The translations under genes and the position numbers were made by a program. Positions 11,945-22,790 of a stretch of 64,000 nt of DNA are shown piece by piece. The notes beneath the pieces were generated by a model that saw nothing but the letters and a program-made list of their open reading frames with translations, did no database searches and was not told the origin of the DNA. Origin of the DNA: Catonia carolina (lineage: Eukaryota; Arthropoda; Insecta; Hemiptera; Achilidae); assembly GCA_035578175.1 (NCBI GenBank), contig JAQMRL010000008.1, positions 6,362,883 to 6,426,882 of the forward strand, written 5' to 3'. The number at the start of each line of letters is the position of its first letter. Positions within the stretch are counted from its first letter, which is position 1.

Positions 11945-12012
11945 GATGATGTTGTTATGTCCGGTCCCCCAGTGGTACCTAAGTTAAGTTTCAAGTTCCA
12001 ACTTTGTACTTC
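11945..12012 (-). mobile_element. small element K fragment
   Basis: GTCCGGTCCCCCAGTGGTAC followed by TAAGTTAAGTTTCAAGTT matches the K segment next to the microsatellite. Both ends are missing. Confidence 0.55.
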
Positions 12013-12716
12013 ACTGAGTGGAGTACCATCGGTAGTATCATTCTCTTGGGGCACCCTATAACTCCTTAGTAAATCCAAAAATTTAAGAATTATTTCTCAA
12101 CGGGGTTAAACCAGCCATTTTTTATATCACTGTAACAAAAACAATGAAACAAAACAAACAAAAATAGTCAAGTCACACGACCTGGTACGATATTGTTTAT
12201 TTTACGACAAAGAATGACCTCATTAAATAAATAAATAGGGTCAAAAGGTCACGTGTGTGTTGGACTGTGAAAAGAAGGGGTGAGTTGGTGGTCAGAATGT
12301 AGGGCAGGGTTGGTGTCAAAATAGATTATTTATGTAGTTGTCTTTTACTGGCAAAAAAAAATCGTGTTTTATGTACACGGATTACGTTTTTTTTTTGTTT
12401 TGTTTTACTTTTACGTAAAAGAAGCAAGCAGAATATTTTCATTGTTAAAGAGTGGAATAGACAAGGGGTTGGGGGTTAGGGGGGTTGGTTTATAAGGTTG
12501 GCGTTTTGTTGAATGACGAACGAAGACGTGAACAGAGTTCTACCTCTCAAGTGTAAAGTGTAAAGTGAGGGGATGAAATATTCATGGATTTCGTGAAATG
12601 TTAAAGGTCTCCCAACCACCCTTAATACTTAACTCACCCCCTCTTTACCCCCCCCCCCCCAACAACTCTTCGCTTCTATTATATTCTATTCTCACTTAAC
12701 GCTTTTCATGTGGCCT

Positions 12717-12720
<4 letters not shown>
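12013..12720. other. unassigned sequence
   Basis: Mixed AT-rich sequence with short homopolymers, including C-run 12650-12660. I see no gene, no complete ORF with a recognisable domain and no repeat shared with the rest of the window. Confidence 0.5.

Positions 12721-12780
<60 letters not shown>
12721..12780. repeat. (CA)30 microsatellite outside K
   Basis: A pure CA tract of about 60 bases with no K sequence on either side, unlike most other dinucleotide tracts here. Confidence 0.95.
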
Positions 12781-12784
<4 letters not shown>

Positions 12785-13018
12785 AAGCAAGAATGTGTTC
12801 CGTGAAATGCTTTAGTTAATAGATAAACAATGAAGGCCGTCGTTTATGTATTTAGTTTCCATTGTATTCGTGCCTACCAAATTTTAACTCGAAAAGTTTT
12901 CCTTCAATTAATTTATCCGTTCCCTAACACAATTATTGCATTAAAATTAAGAGTAGTTTATTGTTTTTCCCGATTTCACTCCGCTCGTCATTATTTCTAG
13001 GAACACTTGAACAAATCC

Positions 13019-13082
13019 CCTTAACAGGTAGGTAGAGTTTTAAATTATTTGCACTCGATCTGCTAGATCCAGAGCTACAAAA
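13019..13082 (+). mobile_element. SINE A/B 5' hairpin module, isolated
   Basis: CTTAACAGGTAGGTAGAG and TTTGCACTCGATCTGCTAG form the hairpin shared by SINE A and SINE B. It ends at ACAAAACA, where K copy 8 begins. Confidence 0.6.
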
Positions 13083-13198
13083 CATCTGGTGTGAAACACT
13101 CACACAACTTTCTCTTGCCAAGGCAAATAATGAACAATAAAACCAAAAATTTGTAATAAAACATTAGAAATAAACAAAAAAAAACCTTAAAACACATG

Positions 13199-13529
13199 AC
13201 CCACCGGGTTGGTCTAGAGGTAAAGTCGTCGCCAAAATCAGCTGTTTAACAGCTGATTTTCGGAGACGAAGGTTCCTGGTTCAAATCCTAGTAAAGGTAG
13301 TTACTTTTATAAGGATTTGAATACTAGACTGTGGTTACCGGTGTACTTTGATGGTTGGGGTTTAATTAACCATACTATCTCAGGAATGGTCGGCCTGAGT
13401 CTGTACAAGACTACACCTCATTTACACGTCATACACATCATCCTCATCTCATTGGGTCATGGGGTTGCTTATTGTTCTAAATTGAACAGATTGCAACGTA
13501 CACAAATTAGGAATAAAATTTTAAAAAAA
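13199..13529 (+). mobile_element. SINE D, full-length copy
   Basis: tRNA-derived head with box A (GGTTGGTCTAGAGGTAAAG) and box B (GGTTCAAATCC). Between them lies a 27-bp perfect palindrome built on AAAATCAGCTGTT. The body includes GTGTACTTTGATGGTTGGG and the tail is an A-run. An approximate duplication AAAACACA flanks it inside K. Confidence 0.85.
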
Positions 13530-13554
13530 ACACACAACCTAATTTTAATCTTTA

Positions 13555-13746
13555 TTTTTTTTATTTATTTGTTTTTTTTTGGTTTAACGTCCGACTGTTC
13601 TGCAATTACTGCTAATGCAGATGGTGAAGGAGGAGATGATTTTTTTTTGTAACGTATGAAAATATGCCGTGCCTGAATGGGATTCGAACCCAAGACAGCA
13701 TCATGAGAAGCGAGAACGTTAACAACTACACCAATGCGGCCGGCAA
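13555..13746 (-). mobile_element. SINE C, tRNA-derived, inverted copy
   Basis: On the minus strand it reads from GCCGGCCGCATTGG through box B GGGTTCGAATCCC to GTCGGACGTTAAAC. It differs from the other SINE C copies in the anticodon-arm region. It sits in K copy 8. Confidence 0.85.
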
Positions 13747-14608
13747 GTTAATCGGTAATTATAATCATGAGTGAAAGATGTAAAATTAAAAAAACCTTAG
13801 TTTGGCTTAAGTATACGGAAAATCACTGTTTCACGATAAACTAGACTCTGTAGAGAAAAATGATCAGAATAAAATTCATTGGTAGATCTTTTAATTTCCT
13901 ATAAATTAGATTAATACACTTTTATCGTAAAATGCATACTAAGGCCAAAATCTTAAAAAATCCATTCATTTTACAGATTTTCATGGAAAAAAAACAGAAA
14001 ATCATTACTTACCGCTAAAATAAGCGTTAGACAAAGAAAAAGTTTACAATAAAAGTTGTACGTTTTAAAAGTTTTATAAAACAACTTTGATAGTATACAC
14101 TTTTTCCCTAAAATACATATTTAGGCCACATCTTAAAAAAACATTTTTTTCTACAAAATCACACCCTTCCTAAGAATTTCAGTAGACATGGCGAGGATCC
14201 CTATCATGTAGAGGATAAAAAATGTAGTAAATGAGGCAATTTTTAAAAAAAATCATATAAGCTGTTTTTGAGAAAATTGCAAAGAGTCAAAATTACACGA
14301 ATAAACTACTAGTTCCGGTATACCGATTTTGATGAAAATATTCGTGTCGGGTCCTCTAGTAGTACCTAACTTAAGTTTCAAGTTTCAACTTCGTACGATA
14401 TTCCGTTCTTGAAATATTTTGCTCACACACGCGAGCGCACATACAAACACAGACCAATCGCTAAAACATGTTTTTTGGGGTTCAGGGGGTCTAAAAACGT
14501 GTAGCCTATATCCGGTGAGAAATCGATTTCGAAAAGCCGACACGGGAGTTCGAATTCCCACACTAACTTTAAAATTTTATTTTATATCTTTGATAAATAA
14601 CTTTTATC

Positions 14609-15579
14609 AAAAAATCTGGTCTGAAACGCTCACACAATTTTGTCTTGCCAACGCAAATAATGAACAATATAACCTAACATTAGTAATAAAACATTAGAAA
14701 TAAACAAAAAACTAACCTCAAAAAACATAACCTTATTTTAATCATGAGTGAAAGACTCAAAATGAAAATCGACCTCATTTTGGCTTAAAAATACGGATAA
14801 TCACTCTTTCACGCTAAACTAGGCTCTGTAGAGAAAAATGATCTAAAAATAAGTTGTAAATCTTTTAATTTTCTATAAATTTGATTATATACATTTTTGT
14901 CGTAAAATGCATACTAAGGCCGAAATCTTAAAATAATCGATTTTTCGCACGTTTTCGTGAGAAAAAAAATAGGAAATCGCTAATTACCGCTAAACTAAGC
15001 GTTATACAAAACAATGTTTGAAATAAAAGTTGTAGAATTTTAAATTCTCTACAACTTTATTATATAAATTTTTGCGCTATAATACATATTAAAGCCGTAA
15101 TCTTAAAAAAACCAATTTTTTTACGTAAAAACAGCTGCACCAAGAATTTCAGCAAACATGGCGCCTACCCTATCTTTTAGAGCATAACAAATTTTAGTAA
15201 ACCAGACGATTTTTAAAAAAATTCGTAGGACCAGTTTTTGAGAAATCGCAAAAAAGTGAAAAATTACACGAATAAACTACTACTTCCGTTTGACCGATTT
15301 TGATGAAAATGTTCGTGTCGGGTCCGGTAGTGGTATGTAACTTAAGTTTCAAGTTTCAAGTTCGTACGATGTTCCGTTCTGGAGATATTCTGTTGACTCA
15401 CACTCACACACACGCGCGCGCGCGCGCACACAGACCAATCGCTAAAAACATGTTTTTTGGGTTCAGGGGGTCTGAAAACGTGTAGATCCGGTGAAAACAC
15501 GATTTCGAAAAATCGACATGAAAACAATACTTTCCTTCCTATATACGAGTATTATAAATGCAGACAAGAGAAAGTAAAA
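14609..15579 (-). mobile_element. element K copy 9, full length
   Basis: Starts AAAAAATCTGGTCTGAAACG and ends GACAAGAGAAAGTAAAAT. The microsatellite is mixed CA/(CG)n at 15402-15432. The hairpin CCTATATxxxxTATAGG is disrupted (ATATACGAGTATTATAAATG). Confidence 0.88.
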
Positions 15580-15935
15580 TAAGTATTAAAAATAATTTGT
15601 TAACTTAATACATCCAATCTGATTACTTGTCAATCAAAATGTAAAAAGTATTTCTGTTAACTTTTTATATACCTATTATAAGATATTCGAGATGGGTTGT
15701 TGTAGTCAGATTTAGAAGTCTTTCAGTAACTTTTCATGGTTGTTAAATGAAGCATTGTTATAATTGCGTGACGTTTACTATACGAAAATAAAATTAAATA
15801 AAAAACATTTTATGAATTAAAAATTGCAATTAATTCGAAATGTTTTTCATTATTTTAATTAAAATGTCAATGAAAATTAACAAAAAAAAAATTAATCAGT
15901 GTCAGATTTTAATCCACGACTCTCGTATGATAATT
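15580..15935. other. AT-rich unassigned sequence
   Basis: No gene, repeat or RNA structure recognised. Poly(T) of the adjacent jockey 3' end begins at about 15937. Confidence 0.5.
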
Positions 15936-16430
15936 TTTTTTTTGTTTTTTTTTTTTTTAAACTTATTTATTTACAATCAGCCTTACAATGTGGCATTAAG
16001 CAAATCATTTTACAAGAACTAAACTTACGTGAGTGAAGTAGACAGCCTTTGCTCTCACTTCAACTAAATAAAATTAGAAAATAAAGTTAATAAAAACTAA
16101 GAAATGTTGTAAAGTTACAAAATTAACAAAAACAATGTAAATGAAGTAAACAAAAAAAATGAAGTAAACAATGCAAAAGAAGTTAACAATAAAAAAGTAA
16201 AATAAATAAAATTTTGAAATTTCACTTTAGATTAAAAAGTGTGATGAGGATGAGTGGTGAATTTAACTTGGTGTATGTATTAAAATCGTTGGTCTAAGTC
16301 GAGGATGTGATGTCTTTTGAGGCGCTTCGTTTCCTCACTGTTGTCCAGTAAATTTAATGCCAGGTGGTTCTGGTGATTGTTTAATCTTAGCTGGTACCGG
16401 AGGCTCAGCTCTCTTATATATGATAATATG
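15936..16430 (-). pseudogene. jockey-type LINE, extreme 3' end (5'-truncated)
   Basis: Poly(T) at 15938-15958 is the poly(A) tail of a minus-strand insertion. The 3' untranslated region matches that of the jockey copy at 48485-49838. At the far end the minus strand translates to LALNLLDNSEE, KRLKRHHILDLDQRF and a stop. Only about 45 codons remain. It shows a single, unduplicated version of the 3' UTR segment that is doubled around SINE A at 49138. Confidence 0.85.
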
Positions 16431-16710
16431 AAACGTAAAATTTAAAGTGACGTCAAAACGCACACGGCTACTGAACAGATATCAACATACGCGAAATTTT
16501 TCTTGTCAATATCGATTAAAAATTTTTCTAATGAAATTTTTCATGAATTAAATTAAATTGAATTAAATTTTTTATGTCTATATCGAAATCGATTAACATT
16601 TTGTCATTATTTTATTAATAATTAAATCATTAGGTATTAAAATCTTTTGTAGACTCATTTTGATTCCCTTTCCTAACGACTGGAGTAATAAAAGTAAAAT
16701 TACATTCATG
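16431..16710. other. unassigned AT-rich sequence
   Basis: No gene or repeat recognised. Confidence 0.4.
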
Positions 16711-16718
16711 TAATTAGA

Positions 16719-16899
16719 CAACGGACCCGCCCGTTGGGGTAGTAGTTAGCGCAACTGGTTTCTACGCCGGAGTCCCGGGTTCGATTCCCGATCAGGTCTC
16801 GGATTTTTTCATCACTCATTTTAATAATTATCAACATTATCCATCGTCTGAATTAGCAGAAGTTGCCAAACAGTTAGACGTAAAAAAGAAAAACAAAAT
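16719..16899 (+). mobile_element. tRNA-derived SINE E, full-length copy
   Basis: Box A GGGGTAGTAGTTAGCGCAAC and box B GGGTTCGATTCCC sit in a tRNA-like head. The body ends TTAGACGTAAAAAAG, similar to the GGACGTTAAA tail of SINEs B and C. An 8-bp target duplication TAATTAGA is at 16711-16718 and 16900-16907. The A-rich tail and target duplication argue against a true tRNA gene. Confidence 0.85.
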
Positions 16900-16910
16900 T
16901 AATTAGATTA

Positions 16911-17186
16911 ATGTTGACAGTACATTGTCCAATGGTAAAAAAATTCCCTATAAAATTCCCCCTAAATTTCATGAGGTTGCAATTATTCAGTAAAATTGTT
17001 CACCGAGCGACCAGGTGTTCCTTAACACGATGTCGCCATCATAGAGCTTCTCAGCCCTCTCAACCAGGATTCAGGATTCTGTCCAATGGTAATTTCTCTA
17101 TACGTCAAATTTGTTGGGAACCATAGTAAATATATTATTACTAACACTCCCGATCGCGGCTTCGCACGCGAAACATATATAATCAA
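16911..17186. other. unassigned sequence
   Basis: A 71-codon open frame covers part of it, but it shows no recognisable motif and no splice context I trust. No repeat match in the window. Confidence 0.4.
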
Positions 17187-18132
17187 TTTTTACTTTCTCT
17201 TGCCTACATGAATATATAGGAAGGAAAGTATTGTTTTCATGTCGATTTTTCGAAATCGAGTTTTCACCGGATCTATACGTTTTCAGACCCCCTGAACCCA
17301 AAAAACTTGTTTTTAGCGATTGGTCTGTGTGTGAGTGTCTGTGTGTGTGTGTGTGAACAGAATATCTCAAGAACGGAACATCGTACGAACTTGAAACTTA
17401 AGTTACATATCACTACCGGACCCGACACGAACATTTTCATCAAAATCGGTCAACCGGAAGTAGTAGTTTATTCGTATAATTTTTCACTTTTTTGCGATTT
17501 TCTCAAAAACTAGTCCTACGATTTTTTTAAAAATCAACTGGTTTACTACATTTTTTATGCTCTACAATATAGGGTAGGCGCCATGTTTGCTGAAATTCTG
17601 CTTGAGGCTGTTTTTACGTAAAAACATTTTCTTTTTAAGATTGCGGCTTTAATATGCATTTTAGCGCAAAACGTTATATAATAAAAGTTGTAGAGAATTT
17701 AAAAACCTGCAACTTTTATTTAAAACATTTTTTTGTATACCGCTTAGTTTAGCGGTAATTAGCTATTTTCTGTTTTTTTCTCACGAAAACGTGTGAAAAA
17801 TCGATTTTTTAAAGATTTCGGCCTTAGAATGCATTTTACGACAAAAATGTATTTAATAAAATTTATAGAAAATTAAAAGATCTACAACTTTTATTTCAAG
17901 CATTTTTCTCTACAGAGCCTAGTTGAGCGTGAAAGATTGATTTCCCGTATTTCTAAGCCAAACTGAGGTTGATTTTCATTTTGCGTATTTCACTCATGAT
18001 TAAAATTAGGTTATGTTTATTGAGGTTAGTTTTTTGTTTATTTCTAATGTTTTATTACCAATGTTAGGTTATATTGTTAAATATTTGCATTGGCAAGAGA
18101 AAGTTGTGGGAGTGTTTCACACCAGATTTTTT
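17187..18132 (+). mobile_element. element K copy 10: reference full-length copy, HINE/DINE-1-like
   Basis: Layout, used here as the family standard: T-run and ACTTTCTCTTGCC (17192-17204); small hairpin around GAATATATAGG; hairpin CGATTTTTCGAAATCG; conserved block to AGCGATTGGTCT; (GT)n at about 17325-17354; conserved block with CATCAAAATCGGTCAACCGG; two tandem ~165-bp units, about 17615-17779 and 17780-17945, each with an AAGATT(G/T)CGGC(C/T)TTA-ATGCATTTTA core; inverted 13-mer GGCAAGAGAAAGT (18092-18104); terminal hairpin GTGGGAGTGTTTCACAC; end CCAGATTTTTT. No transposase is encoded. Asymmetric terminal inverted repeats plus a 3' hairpin and internal tandem units are the known plan of Helentron-associated elements. 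The family identity is inferred. Confidence 0.88.
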
Positions 18133-18435
18133 AAAAATAAATATGTAACAGAATTTGTGTAGCTGCTAGATTGACCGAACACTCCAACGCGCAAACACAC
18201 ACACACACAGCACACACGCAAACACAAAGTTCTGATGAATTTCCCTGCGTACGTTTCTCGCTATTATTTATACGTATGTACTGTACTTCAACAATAGTAC
18301 AGACACGCACACACACACACAAAACGACGTTTTGATGATTGATGACTTTCCCCGCGTACGTCTCTTCCATCATCAAACCCCCCTCATCTACTTCAACAGC
18401 AATAGACTAAGTACTCACATACGAACACACACATC
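18133..18435. repeat. diverged tandem pair of ~110-bp units with CA tracts
   Basis: The unit with CACACACA, then GATGAATTTCCCTGCGTACG and CTACTTCAAC-type sequence, occurs twice (about 18185-18300 and 18305-18430; GATGACTTTCCCCGCGTACG in the second). Open frames across it are simple-sequence artefacts. Confidence 0.6.
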
Positions 18436-19244
18436 TATGAATTAGTAATAAAACATTAGAAGTAAACAAAAAAAAATAACTTTATTTTAATCATGAGTGA
18501 ATGATGCAAAATGAAAACCAACCTTTATTTGGCTTATTAATACGGAAAATCACTATTTCACGATAACTAATCTCCTTAGAGAAAAATGCTAACAATAAAA
18601 GTTGTAGATCTTTTAATTTCCGATAATTTGATTATACTCTTTTGTCGTGAAATAAATACCACTGCCGAAATCTTCAAAAAATACATTTTTTACAAACTTC
18701 ATGAAAAAAAACCCAGAAAATTACCACTAAACAAAGCGTTATGCATAGAAATGTTTGGAATAAAAGTTATAAATTTTTAAATTGTCTACAACTTTATACG
18801 CCTTGAAATGCATGTTAAGGCCGTTATCTTAAAATTATTTCTACGAGAGCACAGCCTCCCCAAGAATTTCAGCAGACATAGCGCCTACCCTATCCTGTAG
18901 AGCATACAAAATTTAGTAAATGCGATTTTTAAAAAAATCGCAAAAGCCGTTTTTGAAAAAATTGCAAAAAAGTGAAAAATTACACGGATAAACTACTACT
19001 TTCGGTTGACCGATTTTGATGAAAATGTTTGTGTCGGGTCCTCTAGTATTACCTAACTTAAATTTCAAGTTTCAACTTAGTACGATTTTCCGTTCTTGAG
19101 ATTTTGCTCACACACACAGACCAATCGCTAAAAACATGTTTTTTGAGGTTCAGGGGTCTGAAAACGTATATATTCGGTGAAAAATCGAAATGAAAACAAT
19201 ACTTTCCTTCCAATATATTCATATAGGGCAAGAGAAAGTAAAAA
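18436..19244 (-). mobile_element. element K copy 11, lacking its 3' hairpin end
   Basis: Begins inside the element at AGTAATAAAACATTAGAAGT and ends GGGCAAGAGAAAGTAAAAAT. It has a very short CA tract and many substitutions and small deletions, so it is an old copy. Confidence 0.85.
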
Positions 19245-19258
19245 TGCAGATATATAAC

Positions 19259-20200
19259 GGGTGATTCAAAAAGAGCGCCGGTTTTTAAACGGCTGGTAAA
19301 TTTTTGTTTATCGGTTGGCAACATTGTTAGACCTCATTTCTATTTCGGAGAACATTCCGATTGACGATTCAGTTGTAGTTTCTCTTGTTCGCAGTGTAAT
19401 ACTCTCGCAGTCTCTGTCTAACCATGGAGAAGTTTACTATTGCGCAACGAGTGTTAATCGTCAAAACATTTTACCAGAGTGGAGAGAGTTATGCGGCTAC
19501 TGTCAGGCGACTTCGCGGTACTCTAGGACGTAATGAAGCACCGAATGAATCAACAGTTCGCAGGCTCATGAAAAAGTTTTTTGAGACGGGTTCAACAGTC
19601 GACCTGAAAAGTTCTTGACGTCGTCGTTCTGGCCGAACTGAGCAGAACGTTGCGTTGGTTCGTGACAGTGTGGCTGTTAGCCCAGCAAAATCAATACGTC
19701 GCCGTTCTCAACAATTGGGTTTACGATGTTCTTCTGTACGGAGAATTCTTCGGTACGATCTCCAATATCACCCGTATAAAATTCAGTTGACGCAACATTT
19801 GAAAGTGGCAGACCACCAGAAGAGACGACAGTTTGTTGACTGGGTATCGAGAAAACGGCAGGATGATGACACCTTCGCAAACAAAATCATTTTCAGTGAT
19901 GAGGCGCACTTCCACTTAAACGGTTTTGTTAATAAACAGAACTGCCGTATGTGGGGTTTAGAAAACCCCACATACGGAAACTTGTCCCACATAGTCGAAA
20001 CTTGTCGTGCAGTAATATCCAATTTCATGGACAGAGTTGATGCGTGCCAGCGCAGTAGAAGAGGACACATGCATGACATCATTTTTCATACATAAAATCG
20101 GAAGGTAAGATGAACTTGTTGATGTATTTATTTTCAGTTTTGCAATAAAATAAATCTCTTAATTTGATATATCAAAACCGGCGCTCTTTTTGAATCACCC
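19259..20200 (+). mobile_element. DD41D mariner copy b, internally deleted
   Basis: Terminal repeats GGGTGATTCAAAAAGAGCGC and their inverse GCGCTCTTTTTGAATCACCC; TA-rich right flank. It retains the 5' UTR, DNA-binding domain and first catalytic Asp, but the central part encoding the second and third Asp is deleted. The deletion junction is marked by a perfect hairpin at 19945-19977. Confidence 0.92.
19424..20095 (+). pseudogene. DD41D mariner transposase, N-terminal and extreme C-terminal parts
   Basis: Starts MEKFTIAQRVLIVKTF with a helix-turn-helix region (SYAATVRRLRG, STVRRLMKKF). A single in-frame TGA lies at about 19616. After it come QLGLRCSSVRRILR (second helix-turn-helix), RRQFVDWV and IIFSDEAHFHLNG with the first catalytic Asp. 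The frame then jumps from MWGLENP to ETCRAVISNFMDRVDAC, skipping the region with the other two Asp residues. Start choice: first Met with the family's typical N-terminus. Confidence 0.9.
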
Positions 20201-20897
20201 TATATATAGAGCGCGGGAAAGTAAATTGTGTTTTTCAAATGTAATGAGGTTATACTTTTATAGCGGATACATTATCAATATCAAAGTTAACATTGAAATA
20301 AAATAACAGTATAAAAAATACATAAGAAAGTTATATGACCATAAATTCAAAAAATTTATGACAGGAAGCTGTGACATTAATTATAATTCCAAATTGCGTA
20401 GTTAAATGTACTATAAACAGAATAATGCTTAAAGGAACTCATTATGTCGCATCGTATTTAAGTTTATTAAGTCCTGTCGTATGTGGGACTTGAATTGGGT
20501 AAGTCTTCAAGATGGGAGGGGAACTTGTTTTCTTTACTCCTCCTCCTCCTTCGCCACTACGTTCGCTGCTACTTCGTCGACCCACAAGATCCCTCCGTCT
20601 ACTTCATGTTGGTCATAAAATTAGTAATCATTAACATACATCTATTATTTAGTGCTTGTTTTTCTGTAAATATATTTGTAAGAACAAGCAAAAATATAGT
20701 CCGTACCTGTTCATCTCAAGGTTTATTTCAGCTACTGCGTACCACTTAAATACAGGGTTAGGCAGAAAAACCTCCCCTATTAAGGACGCTAATAAAAACA
20801 AAATGAAATAACGTTTGAAGTATTAATTTTTATTAATACAAAGCAGAGATTGTGCCGTTTAAGAAAATGTAAGTTTAGTTTTACAATTTTAAACTAA
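20201..20897. other. unassigned sequence with a possible mariner-type end at 20753
   Basis: Mostly unique AT-rich DNA, with a CTCCTCCTCCTCC patch near 20537. TACAGGGTTAGGCAGAAAAACC at 20752 resembles a Tc1/mariner terminus, but I see no matching second end, so this is weak. Confidence 0.35.
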
Positions 20898-21650
20898 TTT
20901 TTACTTTCTCTTGCCTATATGAATACATAGGAAAGAAAGTATTGTTTTCATGTCGATTTTTCTAAATCGAGTTTTTAACCGGATCTACACGTTTTCAGAC
21001 CCCCTGAACCCAAAAAGCATGTTTTTAGCGATTGATCTGTGTGTGTGTGTGAACAGAATATCTCAAGAACGAAGCATCGTACGAACTTGAAACTTAAGTT
21101 ACATACCACTACTGGACCCGACATGAACATTTTCATCAAAATCGGTCAACCGGAAGTAGTAGTTTATTCGTGTAATTTTTCACTTTTTTGCGATTTTCTT
21201 AAAAACTGTACCTACCATTTTTTTTAAATCGCCTCATTTACTTAATTTTTCATGCTCTACAAGATAGGGTAGGCGCCATGTTTGCTGAAATTCTTGGTGA
21301 GGCTGTTTTCACGTAAAACAATTGTTTTTTAAGATTACGGCTTTAATATGCATTTTACGACAAAAGTGTATAAATCAAATTTAAAGGTCAGAAATTAAAA
21401 GATCTACAACTTTTATTGAAATAGTTTTCTCTACAGAGCCTAGTTTAGCGTGAAAAAGTGATTTTCCGTATTTTTAAGCCAAACTGAGGTCGATTTTCAT
21501 CTTGCGTCTTTCACTCATGATTAAAATAAGGTTATGTTTTTTGAGGTTAGGTTTTGTTTATTTCTAATATTTTATTACTAATGTTAGGTTTATTTTTAAT
21601 TATTTGCACTGGCAAGAGAAAGTTCTGTAAGTGTTTCACACCAGATTTTT
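20898..21650 (+). mobile_element. element K copy 12, one internal tandem unit lost
   Basis: Both ends intact (TTTTTACTTTCTCTTGCC to GTTTCACACCAGATTTTT) but only about 750 bp. It passes from ATGCATTTTACGACAAAAG straight to the end of unit 2, so the two ~165-bp units have collapsed to one, as expected from recombination between tandem repeats. Confidence 0.9.
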
Positions 21651-21651
21651 T

Positions 21652-21937
21652 CGTTATATTAACGTCCGACTGATTTGCAATTACTGTTAATGAAGACGGT
21701 GAGAAAGATGATAGATGAATGATGAATAAAGAAAAAATGACCTGACCGGGAATTGAACCCGGGACCCCGGCGTAAAAACTCATTTGCGCTAACCACTAAG
21801 CCACTGAGCTAGCAGATCGAGTGCAAATAATTTAACACTCAATCTGCCTGTTATGGGTAAATACATAAATATTGATAAAAAAAGCAACCACGACTGGCGA
21901 GTGGTTACTGTATTTGTTGTAAGTCCGATAAAGAGAA
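21652..21937 (-). mobile_element. SINE B, tRNA-derived with 5' hairpin module, copy 1
   Basis: On the minus strand: a ~80-bp leader with GTAACCACTCGCCAGTCGTG, the hairpin module CATAACAGGCAGATTGAGTG...GCACTCGATCTGC, a tRNA-like head with box A (TGGCTTAGTGGTTAGCGC) and box B (GGGTTCAATTCCC), a body, and a GTCGGACGTTAATATAAC end. Copy 2 at 22566-22790 is about 95% alike. Confidence 0.8.
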
Positions 21938-22195
21938 AGAAGAATTTCAGCAAACATGGCACCCACCCTATCTTGTAGAGCATAAAAAGTTTAGTAAATG
22001 AGGCGATTTAAAAAACAAATCGTAAGACCAGTTTTTGAGAAAATCGAAAAAAGTGAAAAATTACACGAATAAACTACTACTTCCGGTTGACCGATTTTGA
22101 TGAAAATGTTCGTGTCGGGTCCGGTAGTGATGTGTAGCTTAATTTTCAAGTTTCAAGTTCGTACGATGTTCTATTCTTTAGATATCCAATTCACA

Positions 22196-22249
<54 letters not shown>

Positions 22250-22388
22250 GACCAATCGCTAAAAACATGTTTTTTGGGTTCAGGGGGTCTGAAAAAGTGT
22301 AGATCCGGTGAAAACTCGATTTCGAAAAATCGACATGAAAACAATACTTTCCTTCCTATATATTCATATAGGCAAGAGAAAGTAAAAA
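21938..22388 (-). mobile_element. element K copy 13, microsatellite half only
   Basis: Begins mid-element at AATTTCAGCAAACATGGC and ends GGCAAGAGAAAGTAAAAA. (CA)n at 22197-22244. The two tandem units and the hairpin end are absent. Confidence 0.88.
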
Positions 22389-22416
22389 TTATAGATAAAC
22401 ACAAATATTTTGTAGC

Positions 22417-22535
22417 TTTTTTACTTTCTCTTGCCTGTATGAATATATAGGAAGGAAAGTATTGTTTTCATGTCGATTTTAACAAATACACACTTCACCG
22501 GATCTACACGCTTTCAGACCACCTGAACCAAAAAT
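22417..22535 (+). mobile_element. element K 5'-end fragment
   Basis: TTTTTTACTTTCTCTTGCC to about ACCACCTGAACCAAAAATT. It faces K copy 13, 28 bases away, giving a head-to-head arrangement. Confidence 0.85.
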
Positions 22536-22565
22536 TTATATGATGATATAGGGAAATGAAAGTAA

Positions 22566-22790
22566 AAGACCTGACCGGGAATCGAACCCGGGACCCCGGC
22601 ATAAAAACTCATTTGCGCTAACCACTAAGCCACGGAACTAGCAGATCGAATGCAAATAATTTAACACTCCATCTGCCTGTTATGGGTAAATACATAAATA
22701 TTGATAAAAAAAGCAACCACGACTGGCGAGTGGTTACTGTATTGGTTTTAAGTCCGATAAAGAGAAAGATTGAGAGAGGAGGGTGGAGGA
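22566..22790 (-). mobile_element. SINE B, copy 2
   Basis: Same tRNA-like head, hairpin module and GCAACCACGACTGGCGAGTG leader as copy 1, but the 3' body is missing (it begins at the GACCTGACCGGGAATCGAAC head). The two copies support SINE B being a discrete family rather than chance adjacency. Confidence 0.78.

Larger units (their letters stand above)
13081..14550 (-). mobile_element. element K copy 8, interrupted by two SINEs
   Basis: Begins ATCTGGTGTGAAACACTCAC. It is interrupted by SINE D (13199-13529) and an inverted SINE C (13555-13746), then continues through both tandem units to CGATTTCGAAAAGCC. The terminal GGCAAGAGAAAGT end is missing. Divergence and nested insertions mark it as one of the older K copies. 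Confidence 0.85.

Noticed and set aside
19677..20082. Three minus-strand frames over mariner copy b
   Set aside because: Antisense shadows of the transposase.
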